NCBI RefSeq assembly: GCF_963576675.1
Contig: NC_088917.1
Coordinates: 29,294,501-29,358,500 of the forward strand
DNA: 64,000 nt
Source of the DNA: Euphorbia lathyris
Lineage: Eukaryota > Streptophyta > Magnoliopsida > Malpighiales > Euphorbiaceae
Reading direction: 5' to 3'
Shown: in pieces, positions 62,810 through 64,000 of the stretch
Layout of the letters: every line of letters starts with the position of its first letter
Position numbering within the stretch: the first letter of the stretch is position 1
Notes under the pieces: model-generated
Seen by the model: the letters and a program-made list of their open reading frames with translations, nothing else
Database searches by the model: none
What the model was told of the DNA's origin: nothing
Made by a program: the position numbers and the translations under genes

Positions 62810-63090
62810 AAATAAATATAATGAAATTTAATTGTTTGTTATTTGTTTACATTAATTTGATTATAATTTATATGTTATAATTGTTAATTTAATTTGTATC
62901 TATGTAAATTTTATTTTGTTTAATTATAGTTAAATTTAGTTGCTGTAAATTTAATTTTGTTCAATTTAATTTTAGTTAAATGTTTATCTTGTAAATTATA
63001 TTCTTTTCTAATTTAATTGTTGTAAATTGTATAGATAAATTTAGTTGTTGTAAATCATATTTGTTTTTAATTTAATTTTGTGTAAATTTT
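62810..63090. other. AT-rich non-coding stretch
   Basis: Loosely repetitive 'ttgtaaatttaattttgtt' phrases; no gene seen. Confidence 0.55.
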
Positions 63091-63487
63091 TATGTGTAGA
63101 CGGAGCGGACTACTATCACGGGAAATCTATCCCGTCATCAGCTCGTCGTCTAGATATGGACGAGGAGGAGGATACACCGCGGAATATGAGACAGCGTGGT
63201 ATCGATGTATCATGTCGTAGATGGAGAGGGGCTGCGATGCAGCAGGTGCGGAGGGGTTCGATTGAGCAGGTTGTATTGGATCAGCCCGAGATTCGGGGAG
63301 CGGAGGCGGCGGTGGATTATTCTGATGACCGAGATCCTGATGTTGATGTTGTGGATGAGTATTTCTAGGAGGTAGCCGAGATACAGCGACGGTCGGTATC
63401 TGGTGGTGATGGTGAGGGTGAGGATGGCGATGAGCAGCCGGTCCAGGGCAGACAGCGCAGAGGTGGTCGCTTTGTGAGTACATGTAC

Positions 63488-63735
63488 TTTTAATTTGAGT
63501 ATAGTATTTTTAATTTGAGTATAGTATTTTTAATTTTAGTATAGTATTTATAATTTTAGTATAGTGTTTTTAATTTTTAGTATAGTATTTATAATTTTAG
63601 TATAGTATTTTTAATTTTAGTATAGTGTTTTTAATTTTAGTATTATTTAAATTTTTAATATAGTATTTTTAATTTTAGTATAGTATTTTTAATTTTTAGT
63701 ATAGTATTTATAATTTTAGTATTATTTAAAATTTC
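63488..63735. repeat. AT-rich minisatellite, about 20-21 bp unit
   Basis: About eleven copies of 'tttttaattttagtatagta' with variants 'tataattttagtatagta'. It ends just before a TTTCAG acceptor at 63738, so it appears to fill an intron. Confidence 0.88.
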
Positions 63736-64000
63736 AGGGACCAGCAAATGTCACAAAGCTAGTGAGGACCACAACTGGATTGTTTCTAGGCTGGTGGATG
63801 ATGGCCCCATTGATGGTTCCGTGATTCCTAGTTTTCTAGGACATGTTGCCTCACGGATGCAGGGAGGGGAGCTTCGATCGTATCTGACATGCTACAACAG
63901 ATCATTAGCATGTCAGAATTTGGGGGTGTGGTTACGTGGTGCAACACCTGAGGTAAGAATAATTTAGTTTATCAAAATTATTTTAATTATTATTTTTAAC

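Larger units (their letters stand above)
62473..63960 (+). pseudogene. Partial mobile-domain (MAIN/PMD-like) transposon-associated gene
   Basis: A possible first exon (ATG 62473, MDHDRGDKGKAKM, donor at 62512) is followed by an AT-rich intron, a Glu/Arg/Asp-rich exon about 63100-63473 (with a TAG at 63366 in its longest frame), a minisatellite intron, and an exon about 63740-63952. The last encodes 'DDGPIDGSVIPSFLGHVASR' and 'LACQNLGVWLRGATPE', then a GT donor. The 'GPID.SV' pattern resembles plant mobile domain or MAIN-like proteins common in transposons. Phases of the first two exons do not agree well. The gene runs off the window. Assignment is tentative. Confidence 0.4.

Overview
The window is nuclear DNA from a flowering plant, most likely a eudicot. 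It is AT-rich and holds two intron-containing host loci of clear plant type, thermospermine synthase (ACL5-type) and cytosolic ribosomal protein uS3 (RPS3). Most of the remainder is transposable elements in several nesting layers. There are no rRNA genes, no convincing tRNA genes and no CRISPR arrays.

Left third (1-28604): a nest of LTR retrotransposons. The outermost is a Sirevirus-type Ty1/copia element read left to right. Its reverse transcriptase fragment (7640-7775), RNase H (22378-22949), a very long degraded env-position ORF (23478-26558) and 3' LTR (about 27135-28604) are visible. Two elements interrupt it. One is a Tat/Ogre-like or LARD-like element on the minus strand (LTR 4599-7639, tRNA-Arg-type primer site 4579-4596, non-coding interior running off the left edge and containing a degenerate tandem array). 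The other is a complete Athila-type Ty3/gypsy element (7776-22377) with two 1538-bp LTRs and a perfect 5-bp target duplication. The Athila copy has gag, protease, RT, RNase H, integrase and two related extra ORFs after pol. It carries several in-frame stops, an Ala where the integrase catalytic Glu belongs, and a 722-bp foldback inserted between protease and RT.

Middle (28605-39030): intergenic DNA without a host gene that I can recognise. It contains a PIF/Harbinger-like element with a MULE-like foldback nested in it, a minisatellite, a long non-coding repeat-like tract, and a gag-only copia derivative (TR-GAG, 35965-38346) inserted into a decayed coiled-coil coding remnant.

39030-57250: a large inverted duplication, tail to tail, of the ACL5 locus. 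The minus-strand copy (53557-56508) has ten exons that join to a 331-residue protein. The plus-strand copy (39942-45678) has lost one intron plus 29 coding bases and is frameshifted; its intron 8 also carries an intact RTE-clade LINE absent from the other copy. Both copies share a 296-bp TRIM element a few bases before exon 4. The spacer holds a copia element with an uninterrupted 1430-codon polyprotein but no 5' LTR; its RNase H end is duplicated just upstream of gag.

Right end (57250-64000): a foldback element, then RPS3 on the minus strand with six exons. The large intron 3 contains an Au-type SINE, four diverged copies of a roughly 200-bp repeat and another MULE-like foldback. Upstream of RPS3 are telo-box motifs and then a partial mobile-domain (MAIN/PMD-like) transposon-associated gene running off the right edge, with palindromic and AT-rich minisatellite introns.

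All positions were read by eye from the sequence. Family assignments rest on recognised motifs, not on a database search.
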